This document shows positions 43,400 to 52,749 of a stretch of 64,000 bases of DNA, piece after piece. Location of the stretch: assembly GCF_044068625.1 (NCBI RefSeq), contig NZ_JBIPKH010000001.1:186001-250000 (forward strand). Reading direction: 5' to 3'. The stretch comes from Desulfurivibrio sp044068625. GTDB lineage: Bacteria; Desulfobacterota; Desulfobulbia; Desulfobulbales; Desulfurivibrionaceae. Every line of letters starts with the position of its first letter. Position 1 is the stretch's first letter. The translations under genes and the position numbers were made by a program. The notes under the pieces were generated by a model. That model did no database searches. It saw nothing but the letters and a program-made list of their open reading frames with translations, and was not told the origin of the DNA.

Positions 43400-44376
43400 T
43401 CCTCCGAAGATCTTGCCCGGCCGCCGCGACCCTGGCCGAATGATGCCATGGCGAACTCCACCCGCTGAGCCACGGTGGCATGCCTACTCCTTAAATTCTC
43501 CAATTGCCGCAAGCGCGACAACAAACCATGGTCGCTGGCCATCTGAATGGCAAGACCGGGACGAGCGTTAAGTTCCAGGACCAGCGGTCCCCGCCGCCGA
43601 TCCAGCACGATATCCGCGCCAAGATAGCCCAGGTTGGTCATCGCATGACAGCGGGCGGCCAGGGTCAGGATCTCGGGCCAATCGGGAATCTTAAGCCTGG
43701 AGAAGTCGGCACCGGTATCGGGATGCACCTTGAGGGGCAATGAGTGCTGGACCGCCAGCAGACAGCGTCCGGTGGCGATATCCAGCCCCACCCCCACCGC
43801 CCCCTGGTGGAGATTGGCCTTGCCATCGGACTCATGGGTGGCCAGACGCAGCATGGCCATAACCGGATACCCCCGGAAGACAATGACCCTAATATCGGGA
43901 ATCCCTTCATGGGAAAAACCGGCGAACCTCTGATCCAGTTCGATCAGCTCTTCGACAATGGCCACATCGGGGGTCCCGGCCAGGGAATAGAGCCCGGCCA
44001 GGATATTGGAGATATGGCGTTTGATATCCTCCAGGTCCAGACGGCGCCCCGAAGTTTTGACATAAACGCCGTTTTCCTGCCCCTGGATCACCAGAATCCC
44101 CCGGCCGCCGGAACCCTTGGCCGGCTTAACGGCAAACCCGGTTAAGGGGCGCAACATCTCCCCGATCCTTTTGACCCGAAACTGCTCCCGCAGGGCAAAA
44201 TGGAGCTTGGGAACCGGAATCCCTTCCCTTTCAGCCAGGACCTTGGTCTTGAGCTTGTCATCCACCAGGGGGTAAAGCCGACGCGGATTGTAGCGACCAA
44301 TGAAATCCAGGTTGCGACAGTTCATCCCCAGAATGCCCAAACTTCGCAAGCGAGCTGGCCCGACCCACCACCTCAT
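43396..44376 (-). CDS. ATP-grasp 'alpha-L-glutamate ligase-like' protein
   Basis: 326 residues, ATP-grasp fold related to RimK: FAVKPAKGSGGRGI (nucleotide-binding lysine and glycine loop), IVEELI, PDIRVIVFRG and the metal-binding LELNARPGL. Adds an amino acid or peptide to an unknown carboxylate. Third of three coupled genes with the 7TM-transglutaminase and retropepsin-like proteins; start ATG 44376 overlaps the preceding stop by ATGA. Confidence 0.88.
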   Translation of the reverse strand: MRWWVGPARLRSLGILGMNCRNLDFIGRYNPRRLYPLVDDKLKTKVLAEREGIPVPKLHFALREQFRVKRIGEMLRPLTGFAVKPAKGSGGRGILVIQGQENGVYVKTSGRRLDLEDIKRHISNILAGLYSLAGTPDVAIVEELIELDQRFAGFSHEGIPDIRVIVFRGYPVMAMLRLATHESDGKANLHQGAVGVGLDIATGRCLLAVQHSLPLKVHPDTGADFSRLKIPDWPEILTLAARCHAMTNLGYLGADIVLDRRRGPLVLELNARPGLAIQMASDHGLLSRLRQLENLRSRHATVAQRVEFAMASFGQGRGGRARSSED

Positions 44377-45896
44377 GGCGCATCCCGCCGAGCCAGGACC
44401 CTGAACCTGTGCAGCTCCAGGAGTTTATAGCCGGTGTAGTTGCCCATCAGCATAATCAGGGCCACGATGATCAGATTGATCTCGGGAAAGTAAAAGCTTA
44501 AGTGGGCCATCACCGGCCACCGCATCAGGAGATAGGCCAGGACCGCCACCAGCAGACTGCCGCCGCCCTGGACAAAAACCTCCCAGGGCCCCTCATCCTC
44601 CCAGAGGATCGACATCCGCTCGATGGTCCAGGCAATGATGATGATGGGGAAAAAGTTGACGGTCATCCCGGTGTTGAATCCCAGCCGATAGCCAAAAAGG
44701 CTGGAAAAGACGATGATAAAAATGACAATGATGACGATGGTGGCAATCCGGGCCACCAGCAACAGGTTCAAGCCCGAAAGATAGCCCCGCAGCAGCAAAC
44801 CGAAAGCCACGATGGAGACAAAACTGATCAGGCCGGGCAGCAGAGTGGTCTGCAGAAAGGCCAGGGCGATGAGAATCGGCATAAAGGTGCCCGAGGTCTG
44901 CACCCCAACCATGATCCGCATGAAAACCAGGACCAGGGCGCCGGCCGGCAACAGCAGAAGCATCTTGAGCATGGCCTGCTCCTCCACCGGCAGGCTGTGG
45001 ACCCCAAACAGGGCAAAGGGCGAATCGGCGGCGGTGATGCCGGCCAGTTGCGCCGCCGGCAGATTCTGGCTGAGCATGGCGAAACGAACGTGGGAGTTGT
45101 GGCCACCGCTGAGATCCAACAAGGATCGCCGATCCTGGTTCCAGAGCAGAAAATTTTCCGGCACCCCCTGGTGGGCTGTGCGGGGATCAAAGAGCAGCCA
45201 ACGATCACCCACAAAGACCTCCAGTTTCGGGGTCAACTGCTGGTTACGCCGCCCATCCTCCAGATAAAGGCCATTGACGATCCTGGTGGGCAACTGGCTG
45301 TAGTTGAGCAGTTTTTCCAGCAACGGCACCAGGGGGGTGGCGGAGAGCAACAGGGCGGCGTTCTGCTCCGGCTCGGAGGCGGCCAACAGCTTGATCAGCT
45401 CGCGGGTCATGCTCGCGGGATTGCTGGAACGTTCTCGGGCGATGGCCAGCAGTTGCCGGGCCGCCACGATCTCCGCTTCCTCCCAGTGGACAGTGGTGGC
45501 TGCCGGGGCGACCACCTGCCCACCCCGGCTGGTGGCGGTCAGGGGTACGGGAACCAGCTGGATCTTGTAGTAGAGAGTCTGGGGGCCTTCTGCCTGACGA
45601 ATCGACCACTCACCCCGCCGGTTCCCATTCTCTGTCAGAATGAAAAAACCATAGCCCGGGGAGGCCGTCTGTTCGCCCAGGAGATAAAAACCGGGGGGAT
45701 CGTCGGGGATATCCAGATTTACGGTCACCGGTTCCCCCCGGGCCGTGAAGTCCACCCGAACCTCCACCAGCCAGACCGGGGCCTGGACTCCCGGCAACAG
45801 GGGCAACTGGGTCTGCAGGTGGCGCTGCCAGGCGATGGCACAACCGGCCACAACCAAAGCCAGGACGATAAGATAAAAAAAGAGACGCGACCTCAA
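44373..45896 (-). CDS. Inactive-transglutaminase / 7TM-fused membrane protein
   Basis: 507 residues. N-terminal anchor at about 5-23, an extracytoplasmic transglutaminase-like domain (about 60-300) without a clear Cys-His-Asp triad, and seven hydrophobic helices from about 305 to 495. Start appears to be TTG 45896 overlapping the upstream TGA. Always found with the ATP-grasp and aspartic-protease genes in many proteobacteria, suggesting an envelope amino-acid ligation and proteolysis system; the substrate is not known to me. Confidence 0.85.
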   Translation of the reverse strand: MRSRLFFYLIVLALVVAGCAIAWQRHLQTQLPLLPGVQAPVWLVEVRVDFTARGEPVTVNLDIPDDPPGFYLLGEQTASPGYGFFILTENGNRRGEWSIRQAEGPQTLYYKIQLVPVPLTATSRGGQVVAPAATTVHWEEAEIVAARQLLAIARERSSNPASMTRELIKLLAASEPEQNAALLLSATPLVPLLEKLLNYSQLPTRIVNGLYLEDGRRNQQLTPKLEVFVGDRWLLFDPRTAHQGVPENFLLWNQDRRSLLDLSGGHNSHVRFAMLSQNLPAAQLAGITAADSPFALFGVHSLPVEEQAMLKMLLLLPAGALVLVFMRIMVGVQTSGTFMPILIALAFLQTTLLPGLISFVSIVAFGLLLRGYLSGLNLLLVARIATIVIIVIFIIVFSSLFGYRLGFNTGMTVNFFPIIIIAWTIERMSILWEDEGPWEVFVQGGGSLLVAVLAYLLMRWPVMAHLSFYFPEINLIIVALIMLMGNYTGYKLLELHRFRVLARRDAP

Positions 45897-46702
45897 GGAG
45901 TTGCCTCTACATCCGCTGGATCGGGAAAGCCGGTCGGCAACCGGGGCGGGGCGATATTGGTCCGACCCACGTCAACCACCATGATATCCAGCAGAATGTT
46001 GCGGCCGATCAGTACCGGATGTTCCAGGTGGCGGCGATCGGAAAGGGTGAATTCGGCGGTCTGGGTGTTTTCTCCCAGGGTCACCCCCAACTCCACCACC
46101 GGGCGCCGCTCGGCCTCTTCCGTCACCGCCTGGATAATGCGGGCATTACGCACAACCTTGCGCTCCAGCGTGACCCGGCTCTCATCCTCGGGGTTGCTCA
46201 GAGTGAACCGAACCCAGCCCTCGCCGTCCCGTTCAAAACGTTCAACCTCGTGGACATCCAGGGAGGAGGTGGTGGCTCCGGTATCGATCCGGGCGGAAAA
46301 AAGGACCCCCGGCGGGGAGAGAAAGACCTTCTCCACCGCCCCGACCAACTGCTTACCCCCGGGCGTCTGGAGCGAGGGCGGCAACATGATCGCCAGATCC
46401 TCCCGGTCGGCCCGTTCCTGGCCCCGGGTGTTGCGGATGAACTCTTGCCATTCCCGCTGTCGCTCCAGCATTTCAGCCTGCTGCCCGGCAACCCCGGCAA
46501 GTTGTACCGTCACTTCGTCGAGTTTTTCCGCAACTTCATGATGGGAATTCAGCAAGGCACCCAGGATCTCATCCTGGGTGGAACCCAGCGACTCCAGGCG
46601 CTGCTCTTGAGCCGTCGTCAACCGATCAAGCCGCTCAAGACTTTCCTTTTCGACCAGCAAAGCACCACAGCCGGCCAGCAGCAAGCTACCGGCCGTAAGC
46701 AT
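45893..46702 (-). CDS. Retropepsin-like periplasmic protease (annotated 'ATP-dependent zinc protease')
   Basis: 269 residues from ATG 46702, chosen because AAGGAGGT lies 7 bp upstream; a longer start would give a more basic leader. Lipobox LLAGC near residue 11 predicts a lipoprotein. A coiled coil (about 18-100) precedes the protease domain, whose ARIDTGATTSSLD carries the retropepsin-type DTGA active site, with the flap/second strand GRNILLDIMVVDVG. The 'zinc protease' name of the family is historical; the aspartate motif argues for an aspartic peptidase. Confidence 0.85.
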   Translation of the reverse strand: MLTAGSLLLAGCGALLVEKESLERLDRLTTAQEQRLESLGSTQDEILGALLNSHHEVAEKLDEVTVQLAGVAGQQAEMLERQREWQEFIRNTRGQERADREDLAIMLPPSLQTPGGKQLVGAVEKVFLSPPGVLFSARIDTGATTSSLDVHEVERFERDGEGWVRFTLSNPEDESRVTLERKVVRNARIIQAVTEEAERRPVVELGVTLGENTQTAEFTLSDRRHLEHPVLIGRNILLDIMVVDVGRTNIAPPRLPTGFPDPADVEATP

Positions 46703-46786
46703 GGCAAATACCTCCTTCAACACCACCAACTCCCTATTAAAACAGCCGCAAGCGGCTTGGTTGAACATCTTGGCCCCGGCGGGGCT

Positions 46787-47755
46787 TCACAGCAGTTTGG
46801 CCATCTGTTTGGCAAAATAGGTCAGAATGATATCGGCCCCGGCCCGGCGGATGGAGAGCAGACTTTCGGCCATCACCCGCTCTTCGTCGAGCCAGCCCTG
46901 GGCGGCGGCGGCCTTGAACATGGCGTATTCGCCGCTGACCTGATAGGCGGCGATGGGATGATCAAACTCGTCCCGCAGCATCCGGATAATATCGAGATAG
47001 GCCATGGCCGGTTTAACCATCAGGATATCGGCCCCCTCTTCCACATCCAGGGTGGCTTCGCGCAGGGCCTCACGGGCGTTGGCCGGATCCATCTGGTAGC
47101 CCCGGCGGTCACCCTCCTGGGGCGCGCAGTCGGCGGCGTCACGGAAGGGACCGTAAAAGGCGGAGGCGTACTTGACCGCGTAGGACATGATCGCCACCTG
47201 ATCAAAATTATTTTCATCCAGGGTGGCCCGAATCTCCCCCACCCGGCCATCCATCATGTCGGAAGGGGCCACCATGTCGGCCCCGGCCTGGGCGTGGGAG
47301 AGGGCGGTGCGGGCCAGCACCTCTAGAGTGGCGTCGTTGTCCACCTCTTGCTGGTGAATAATCCCGCAATGGCCGTGGCTGGTGTATTCACAGAGACAGA
47401 CATCGGTGATCACCGTAACCTCGGGAACCTTGTTCTTGATCTCCTTGATCGCCCGTTGGATGATACCGTCGGGAGCATGGGCGCCGGAGCCCACCCGATC
47501 CTTCTTCTCCGGCAAGCCGAAGAGAATCAGGCTGTTGACCCCCAACTGGCGGCACTCCTTGGCCTCGGCCGCCAACTGATCCACCGAAAGGCGGAACACC
47601 CCGGGCATGGAGGAGATCTCCTCCCGCTTCTTCTTGCCGGGCATCACAAAGAGGGGATAGACCAGCGATGAGGCGGAGAGGGTGGTTTCCCGTACCAGGG
47701 CGCGCAGGTTTTCATTACGGCGCAGGCGACGGGGGCGATATTCGGGATGCATCAT
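46787..47755 (-). CDS. hemB: Delta-aminolevulinic acid dehydratase (porphobilinogen synthase)
   Basis: Condenses two 5-aminolevulinates to porphobilinogen for haem. 322 residues, ATG 47755 with AGGAG 8 bp upstream; open sequence beyond is not homologous. RPRRLRRNENLR at the start, the metal cysteine loop DVCLCEYTSHGHCG, and the Schiff-base lysines in MSYAVKYASAFYGPFRDA and MVKPAMAYLD. Supplies haem for the many cytochromes nearby. Confidence 0.97.
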   Translation of the reverse strand: MMHPEYRPRRLRRNENLRALVRETTLSASSLVYPLFVMPGKKKREEISSMPGVFRLSVDQLAAEAKECRQLGVNSLILFGLPEKKDRVGSGAHAPDGIIQRAIKEIKNKVPEVTVITDVCLCEYTSHGHCGIIHQQEVDNDATLEVLARTALSHAQAGADMVAPSDMMDGRVGEIRATLDENNFDQVAIMSYAVKYASAFYGPFRDAADCAPQEGDRRGYQMDPANAREALREATLDVEEGADILMVKPAMAYLDIIRMLRDEFDHPIAAYQVSGEYAMFKAAAAQGWLDEERVMAESLLSIRRAGADIILTYFAKQMAKLL

Positions 47756-47766
47756 GGCGGGTTCTC

Positions 47767-49542
47767 CTAATCCAGTTTGAAAGTTTGGCTGACCACCCGA
47801 TTGATAAACTGGTCGGGGGCATCGATACCGGCGGCGGTAACCACCAGTTGGGGGGCATCCTGGCGCTGGCCCAGCAGGCGCAGGCCATATTCCATGGCCC
47901 CCAGGATCTGATCGCAAACCTCGCCCACCGTGGCCTGATCCCGGGGCTGGCGGGCCAGAATGCGATCCACCGCTTCATCGCTGAAACTTAAATCCACCCC
48001 AAAATTATGGGCGATGCGATCGGCCCGCTGGTTGATCAACCCCACCAGCTCGACAAAACGCTCACAAACCTCGGCCGGGTCCAGATCGTCATCCTGGGCC
48101 TCCCGGGCCATCATCTCCAGGCGGGCGGGGGTGGGCAAGACATCGTGGCTCTCCAGATACTCACCCAACCGGCTCGCGATAAAGGCGCTCAGACTTTGCA
48201 GCTCCTTAGCGGCCAGGTCGGCGCAACGTTTGACCTGGCGCTGGCGGTGGCGACTGTCCTTAAGCAGCTTGACCAGGGTTCCAGCCGGATCAGCCACCAG
48301 TCCGCCATCCACCACCAGATGACGGATATCGGTGGAGGGCAGTTTCCGCTCAAAATGGAGCAGGACCCGCTCTACCACACTGACCAGGGCCCGGGCCCCG
48401 GTGCGCTCCCGGGCGGCCAACCGGGCCAACCGGCGCAGGGCCTCCTCTTCAAACCGCAACTCGATGCCGTAGGCCCGGAAATCCTGTTTTTTGCTGACCA
48501 CCACCGAACTGTTGGGGTTGCTGAGAATCTGGTAGAGATCATCCTCGCTCAATTCATCCAGCACCGCCAGCACCGGCAAACGACCGATAAACTCGCTCTC
48601 AAAACCGTAATCCACCAGATCCTCGGCCTTGACCTTCTTGAGGAAAAGGCCGGACTTGCCGCCGTCGGCGGCGGCCACCGTGCTTTCAAAGCCGATGGAG
48701 CGTTGCTGCAGGCGACGGCGAATGATCTCCTCCAAGCCGTTGAAGGCTCCGCTCATGATAAAGAGAATGTGGCGGGTATTGACGGTCTGGCGGCGGCGCT
48801 TGCCGGTGAGCCGGTAATGCTCCACCGCCTCAATCATCGAGACCGGATCGTGGGGCACCTTCATCTCCACCTCGGTCTCCTCCATGGGCTTGAGCAGGGC
48901 CCGCTGCACCCCGCTGCGGGAGACATCCAGACCCCGGCGCAGCTCGCCGCCGGCGATCTTATCCACCTCATCAAGATAAACGATCCCGAAGCGGGCCCGT
49001 TCCAGATCGTTGTCGGCCTCCCGGACCAGGTCACGGATCAGATCCTCGACATCGCCGCCTACATAACCGGTTTCACTGAACTTGGTGGCATCCCCCTTCA
49101 CAAAGGGCACCCCGATATGACGGGCGATCAGCTTGATCAGAAAGGTCTTGCCCACCCCGGTGGGACCGATCAGCAACACGTTATTCTTGATGCGACCGAC
49201 ATTGCGGCCATCGTCGCGGGCCGCTCCCGGCCGATTGAGACTGCGGCTGATCCGGTTGAAGTGGGTGCAGATCTTGGTGGCCAGAACCGCCTTGGCCTCC
49301 GACTGGCCCACCACGTACTGATCGAGGTAGGCGATCAACTCCTCGGGGGTCAGATCGAAACGAAACCGCTCCCGCTCCGCCGTTGCCGCCCCCGCCTCCT
49401 CCCCCTCTTCGGGATCGACCACGGGAAAATGGCCGGCGGAAACAATCCGGACTTTGCGACCATACTTGTTGCTCAAATATTCACTGATCTCCCGTTCCAG
49501 CTCTTTCTGACTGGGAAACGCGCCCTTTTCCTTGTCACTCAT
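47767..49542 (-). CDS. ClpX-like AAA+ unfoldase lacking the zinc domain, with long C-terminal extension
   Basis: 591 residues. ClpX-type core: LDQYVVGQSEAKAVLA, Walker A GPTGVGKT, the FVKGDATKFSETGYVGGDVEDLIRDL sensor region, Walker B IVYLDEVDKIA, and ISRSGVQRALL. The family's N-terminal C4 zinc-binding domain is replaced by about 65 unrelated residues and an extra C-terminal segment of about 150 residues (from about 440) is present. It overlaps the end of the NtrC-type gene by 8 bp and starts at ATG 49542 (AAGGA). Possibly a regulator-linked unfoldase rather than the housekeeping ClpX. Confidence 0.8.
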   Translation of the reverse strand: MSDKEKGAFPSQKELEREISEYLSNKYGRKVRIVSAGHFPVVDPEEGEEAGAATAERERFRFDLTPEELIAYLDQYVVGQSEAKAVLATKICTHFNRISRSLNRPGAARDDGRNVGRIKNNVLLIGPTGVGKTFLIKLIARHIGVPFVKGDATKFSETGYVGGDVEDLIRDLVREADNDLERARFGIVYLDEVDKIAGGELRRGLDVSRSGVQRALLKPMEETEVEMKVPHDPVSMIEAVEHYRLTGKRRRQTVNTRHILFIMSGAFNGLEEIIRRRLQQRSIGFESTVAAADGGKSGLFLKKVKAEDLVDYGFESEFIGRLPVLAVLDELSEDDLYQILSNPNSSVVVSKKQDFRAYGIELRFEEEALRRLARLAARERTGARALVSVVERVLLHFERKLPSTDIRHLVVDGGLVADPAGTLVKLLKDSRHRQRQVKRCADLAAKELQSLSAFIASRLGEYLESHDVLPTPARLEMMAREAQDDDLDPAEVCERFVELVGLINQRADRIAHNFGVDLSFSDEAVDRILARQPRDQATVGEVCDQILGAMEYGLRLLGQRQDAPQLVVTAAGIDAPDQFINRVVSQTFKLD

Positions 49543-50926
49543 CACCGATTCCTTTCATTTCTTCCGACTCCAGCGACTTCAGTTTCTTGTGGAGATGACT
49601 CCTTTCCAGGCCAATCTGTTCCGCGGTCCGGGAAATATTACCACTATTATCATCCAGGCACATCCGCAGATACTCCCGTTCAAACATCTGCTTGGCATCT
49701 TTGTAGCTGAGTCCCCGAAATTCACCCAGGCCGCCCCGGCCGGCAACCTCACCCGCCGTTGCCGCCCCCAGCAACTGGCGGACAAAACCCGCCTCAATCC
49801 GTCCCTCGGGCCCCATGATCAGGGCCCGTTCGATAAAATTGCGCAACTCACGGATATTCCCCGGCCACCGGTACTCCATCATCACCGCCAAGGCCTCCGG
49901 CTCGATCTTTTTGCCGCCCAAACCCTTGCGGGCGAACTCCTGGAGGAAATCGGCCACCAAGGCCGGAATATCCTCCCGCCGCTCCCGGAGTGGGGGCACG
50001 AAAACCGGTACCACATTGAGCCGGTAAAAGAGATCGGCCCGGAAGTTGCCCCGCTCGATCTCCTCCTCCAGATTCTTGTTGGTGGCCGCCAGCACCCGGA
50101 CATTGACCCGGATGGTCTTGCTCCCGCCCACCCGCTCGAACTTCTGCTCCTGGAGGATACGCAGGATTTTGGCCTGGGTCTTCAGGCTCATATCACCGAT
50201 CTCGTCGAGAAAGAGCAGGCCGCCGTCGGCCAGGTCGAATTTACCCCGCTTGGCAGAGGCCGCCCCGGTGAAGGAACCCTTTTCATGGCCGAACAGCTCC
50301 GATTCGATCAGCTCCTCGGGGATGGCGGCACAGTTGAGTTCGACCATCGGCTTATTGGCCACCGGCGAAAGGCGGTGGATGGTCTGGGCCACCAGCTCTT
50401 TGCCGGTGCCGTGCTCCCCACGGATCAGCACCCAGGCGTTGGTGGGGGCCACCAGTTCCAGTTGGCGGCGCAGGTTGCGGATGAGGGCGGATTCTCCAGT
50501 CAGCACGTGCCGTTTGGCCTGCTCCCGCAGAATTATATTCTCCTCCTCCAGCCGGGAAAGGCGCAGGGTGTTGTTGATCGCCAGGATAACCTTGTCGTAG
50601 GAGAGCGGTTTTTCGATGAAATCGTAGGCGCCCAGCTTGGTGGCCTGAACCGCGGTTTCGATGGTCCCGTGCCCGGAGATCATGATCACCGGCAGGCGGG
50701 GATAAAGTTCCCGGATCCGGGCCAGAATCTCCAGCCCGTCGGGCCCCGGCATCCAGATGTCGAGCAGGACCAGATCCACCGCTTCGGCCTCCAGCAACCG
50801 TAGTCCGGCCTCGCCATCTTCAGCCGTCAGGGGGAGAAAATTCTCATCGGCCAGGATCCCGGCCAGGGCCTCGCGGATCCCCGCTTCATCATCCACCACC
50901 AGTATCCGTTGCTGTTCCTTTTTCAT
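49535..50926 (-). CDS. NtrC/NtrX-type sigma-54-dependent response regulator
   Basis: 463 residues. Receiver at about 7-120 (acceptor Asp in LVLLDIWMPGPDG, Lys in EKPLSYDK), AAA+ domain at about 145-385 with Walker A GEHGTGKE, the sigma-54 contact loop GSFTGA (Ser in place of the common Ala), Walker B FLDEIGDM, and a C-terminal Fis-type helix-turn-helix (NISRTAEQIGLERSHLHKK). No histidine kinase gene is adjacent. It overlaps the ClpX-like gene, implying co-expression. A candidate, unproven, activator of promoters P1-P3. Confidence 0.93.
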   Translation of the reverse strand: MKKEQQRILVVDDEAGIREALAGILADENFLPLTAEDGEAGLRLLEAEAVDLVLLDIWMPGPDGLEILARIRELYPRLPVIMISGHGTIETAVQATKLGAYDFIEKPLSYDKVILAINNTLRLSRLEEENIILREQAKRHVLTGESALIRNLRRQLELVAPTNAWVLIRGEHGTGKELVAQTIHRLSPVANKPMVELNCAAIPEELIESELFGHEKGSFTGAASAKRGKFDLADGGLLFLDEIGDMSLKTQAKILRILQEQKFERVGGSKTIRVNVRVLAATNKNLEEEIERGNFRADLFYRLNVVPVFVPPLRERREDIPALVADFLQEFARKGLGGKKIEPEALAVMMEYRWPGNIRELRNFIERALIMGPEGRIEAGFVRQLLGAATAGEVAGRGGLGEFRGLSYKDAKQMFEREYLRMCLDDNSGNISRTAEQIGLERSHLHKKLKSLESEEMKGIGDE

Positions 50927-51093
50927 CACCGCTTCCTACTATCCCCGGCCAGCGCCGTCAAGTCCGTAACCACTGGACAGCATCGGCAATTTATGGTTGA
51001 TCATTGCTTTGCTTCCGCCGCCTAATATGTTTCATTGCTGGAGAATGGTCAAAAAACAACCGCCGCACCATATAACATCGCAAGGAAAAGCGC

Positions 51094-51576
51094 ATGGGAA
51101 ACCCGTTGAAGGATCAGTTGCTCAAGGCCGGGCTGGCGAGCAAGAAACAGGCCAGAAAGGTGGAACATGAAAAGCGGCTCCGGCGCAAACAGTCGCCGGA
51201 GAGCCCCCCGGCTCAGCCCGGCAACAGTGTCCAGGCGGAACGGGCTGCCCAGGAGCAGCGCAACCGGGAGCTGAACCGGCAGCGGGCGGAGGAGCAGCGG
51301 CTCCGGGAGCGGCAAGCCCAGATCAAACAACTGATCGAAAACAACCGCCTGGACCGGGATGAGCGCGGCGAGCCCTACCACTTTCCCGAACAGAACCGGA
51401 TCAAGCGGATCTTTGTCTCTGAAGAGATGACCGAACAGCTCAGCCGGGGCCAACTGGCCATCGTCAAGCTGGGCAATGCCTACGAGGTGGTGCCGGCCAG
51501 GGTGGCCGACCAGATCGCCCAACGCGATCCGGAGGTGATTCTGGCCTGGCACCGCAAGAAGGGCGGCGAATCATAA
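51094..51576 (+). CDS. DUF2058 family protein (YaiL-like)
   Basis: 160 residues. MGNPLKDQLLKAGLASKKQARKVEHEKR at the start, a charged coiled-coil middle and the C-terminal conserved FVSEEMTEQLSRGQLAIVKLG are typical of YaiL, a nucleoid/polynucleotide-associated protein of unknown activity. Stand-alone gene between the regulator and the injection-system region. Confidence 0.88.
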   Translation: MGNPLKDQLLKAGLASKKQARKVEHEKRLRRKQSPESPPAQPGNSVQAERAAQEQRNRELNRQRAEEQRLRERQAQIKQLIENNRLDRDERGEPYHFPEQNRIKRIFVSEEMTEQLSRGQLAIVKLGNAYEVVPARVADQIAQRDPEVILAWHRKKGGES

Positions 51577-51625
51577 CTGTCCTGAGATAGTATTCACCTG
51601 ACAGTCCGCCTTAAAAAAAAGAAGA

Positions 51626-51711
51626 GGTGGTCATGCTTCCCCTGGCTGAGGTAAGGGCGGAGTTGCGAAGCTTCATCATTAACCTCAATACAGGCGAGAA
51701 TCATGACCACC
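51626..51711. repeat. 10-bp inverted repeat around the eCIS cluster end
   Basis: GGTGGTCATG (51626-51635) and CATGACCACC (51702-51711) are perfect inverted copies 66 bp apart, flanking the stop codon of the M15-like gene. They might be an insertion boundary or a long-loop terminator; no transposase gene is seen. Confidence 0.35.
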
Positions 51712-52749
51712 CGAAACAAGGTAAGTTTGCCACAAATAACGAGGCATTGTAAGCATTATAAGGAAAGGGATCGGCAAACGTTTCGGCAAACGTTCAGGAG
51801 GCCTGAAATACGGGCTTGGGTCAAATTCAAGGCGGATATCCGGTAAAGGAGTCTTCCTCTCCCCAATGTTTTCATGTCCTAACAAGCCGCTCTCAAACCA
51901 GTCTTTTTTCTTTTTGGGCATTTTCGCTATTTTCTCCTGCTCCTTTATGTCATTCTCCGTTAATCTAAAACCTTCCAGAAACTTAAGATGTTTTTCTAAA
52001 TTTGGCTGGTCTTGTTCTCCCAGCTTCAGAAAGCATCCTTCCCTATAGTTCGTTGCACCCTCCAACCACCCGTCTTTCCAAGAGAAAACACTCATTGTTT
52101 TCTTAACTCTAAGTCGCTGGGGCGACCTGACTTCAAAATGCATCCAGTCTGCAGCACCGTATCTTCCGCCACCGCCACCTTTCTTCATGCCCCTCCAGCC
52201 GCCTCCCCAAACAAAATAATCATTCAATTCGGAAAAATATTTTTTTTGAATTTCCCTAGCTTTCAAAGCAAAAAGGGCATATATATTAGCAGTTTGTGGT
52301 GTTTGATATGAAGCAATTGGTTTTCCTGCTTCATCAAATATTTGAACATCTACAGCAAGACCTTCACCGTGAGCCCCCTTTTTCCCTCTGTGAGCAGAAA
52401 ACAGTCTGACTCTAAGGGGAAACTCCCTGGCCGTTAACTCAATAATTCGCAATAGCTTTGCTCCTTTGGTTAATTCTCCCCCTGCTGTTATTCCCATTTT
52501 TTTTAAACTAACAGGTTGACCAAACCGGTTTTGCATCTGAAATTGGTCTCTTTGTTCCTCTTCAGCACGCTGCAATATATTTGACCATGTCGAAGCGAAG
52601 GCGGGAGTACCTCTGGCCATACCGGCAAGAAAAAGTGGTACACCATGGGCTGCGCTCATCAGCCCCGGAGGTTGTTGGTTCCACTCTGAAGCAGGGTGAC
52701 CTCTTGACGTTTTTCCCATTTTCCTTGCTTTAAAAGCATTTTTCATCAT
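51685..52749 (-). CDS. M15-type (D-Ala-D-Ala/endolysin-like) peptidase, candidate injection-system cargo
   Basis: 354 residues. Residues 118-134 carry SAHRGKKGAHGEGLAVD and 201-206 DWMHFE, the His-Asp-His zinc arrangement of M15 peptidases (H127, D134, H204), so it should cut peptidoglycan peptides or a related bond. No signal peptide. The N-terminal 85 residues (GVPLFLAG..., ILQRAEEEQRDQFQMQ) recall the leader regions of eCIS-associated toxins, an impression I cannot test. Start overlaps the stop of the AAA+ gene (ATGATG with AAGGGG). AT-richer with different codon choice than the genes around it, suggesting recent acquisition. Two 12-bp repeats (51772-51794) encode RLPKRLPI near the end. 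Confidence 0.7.
   Translation of the reverse strand: MMKNAFKARKMGKTSRGHPASEWNQQPPGLMSAAHGVPLFLAGMARGTPAFASTWSNILQRAEEEQRDQFQMQNRFGQPVSLKKMGITAGGELTKGAKLLRIIELTAREFPLRVRLFSAHRGKKGAHGEGLAVDVQIFDEAGKPIASYQTPQTANIYALFALKAREIQKKYFSELNDYFVWGGGWRGMKKGGGGGRYGAADWMHFEVRSPQRLRVKKTMSVFSWKDGWLEGATNYREGCFLKLGEQDQPNLEKHLKFLEGFRLTENDIKEQEKIAKMPKKKKDWFESGLLGHENIGERKTPLPDIRLEFDPSPYFRPPERLPKRLPIPFLIMLTMPRYLWQTYLVSGGHDSRLY

Noticed and set aside
51703..51846. 48-codon plus-strand frame (MTTRNKVSL...) antisense to the M15-like gene end
   Set aside because: Considered as a transposase start because of the inverted repeats, but too short and without a recognisable motif.
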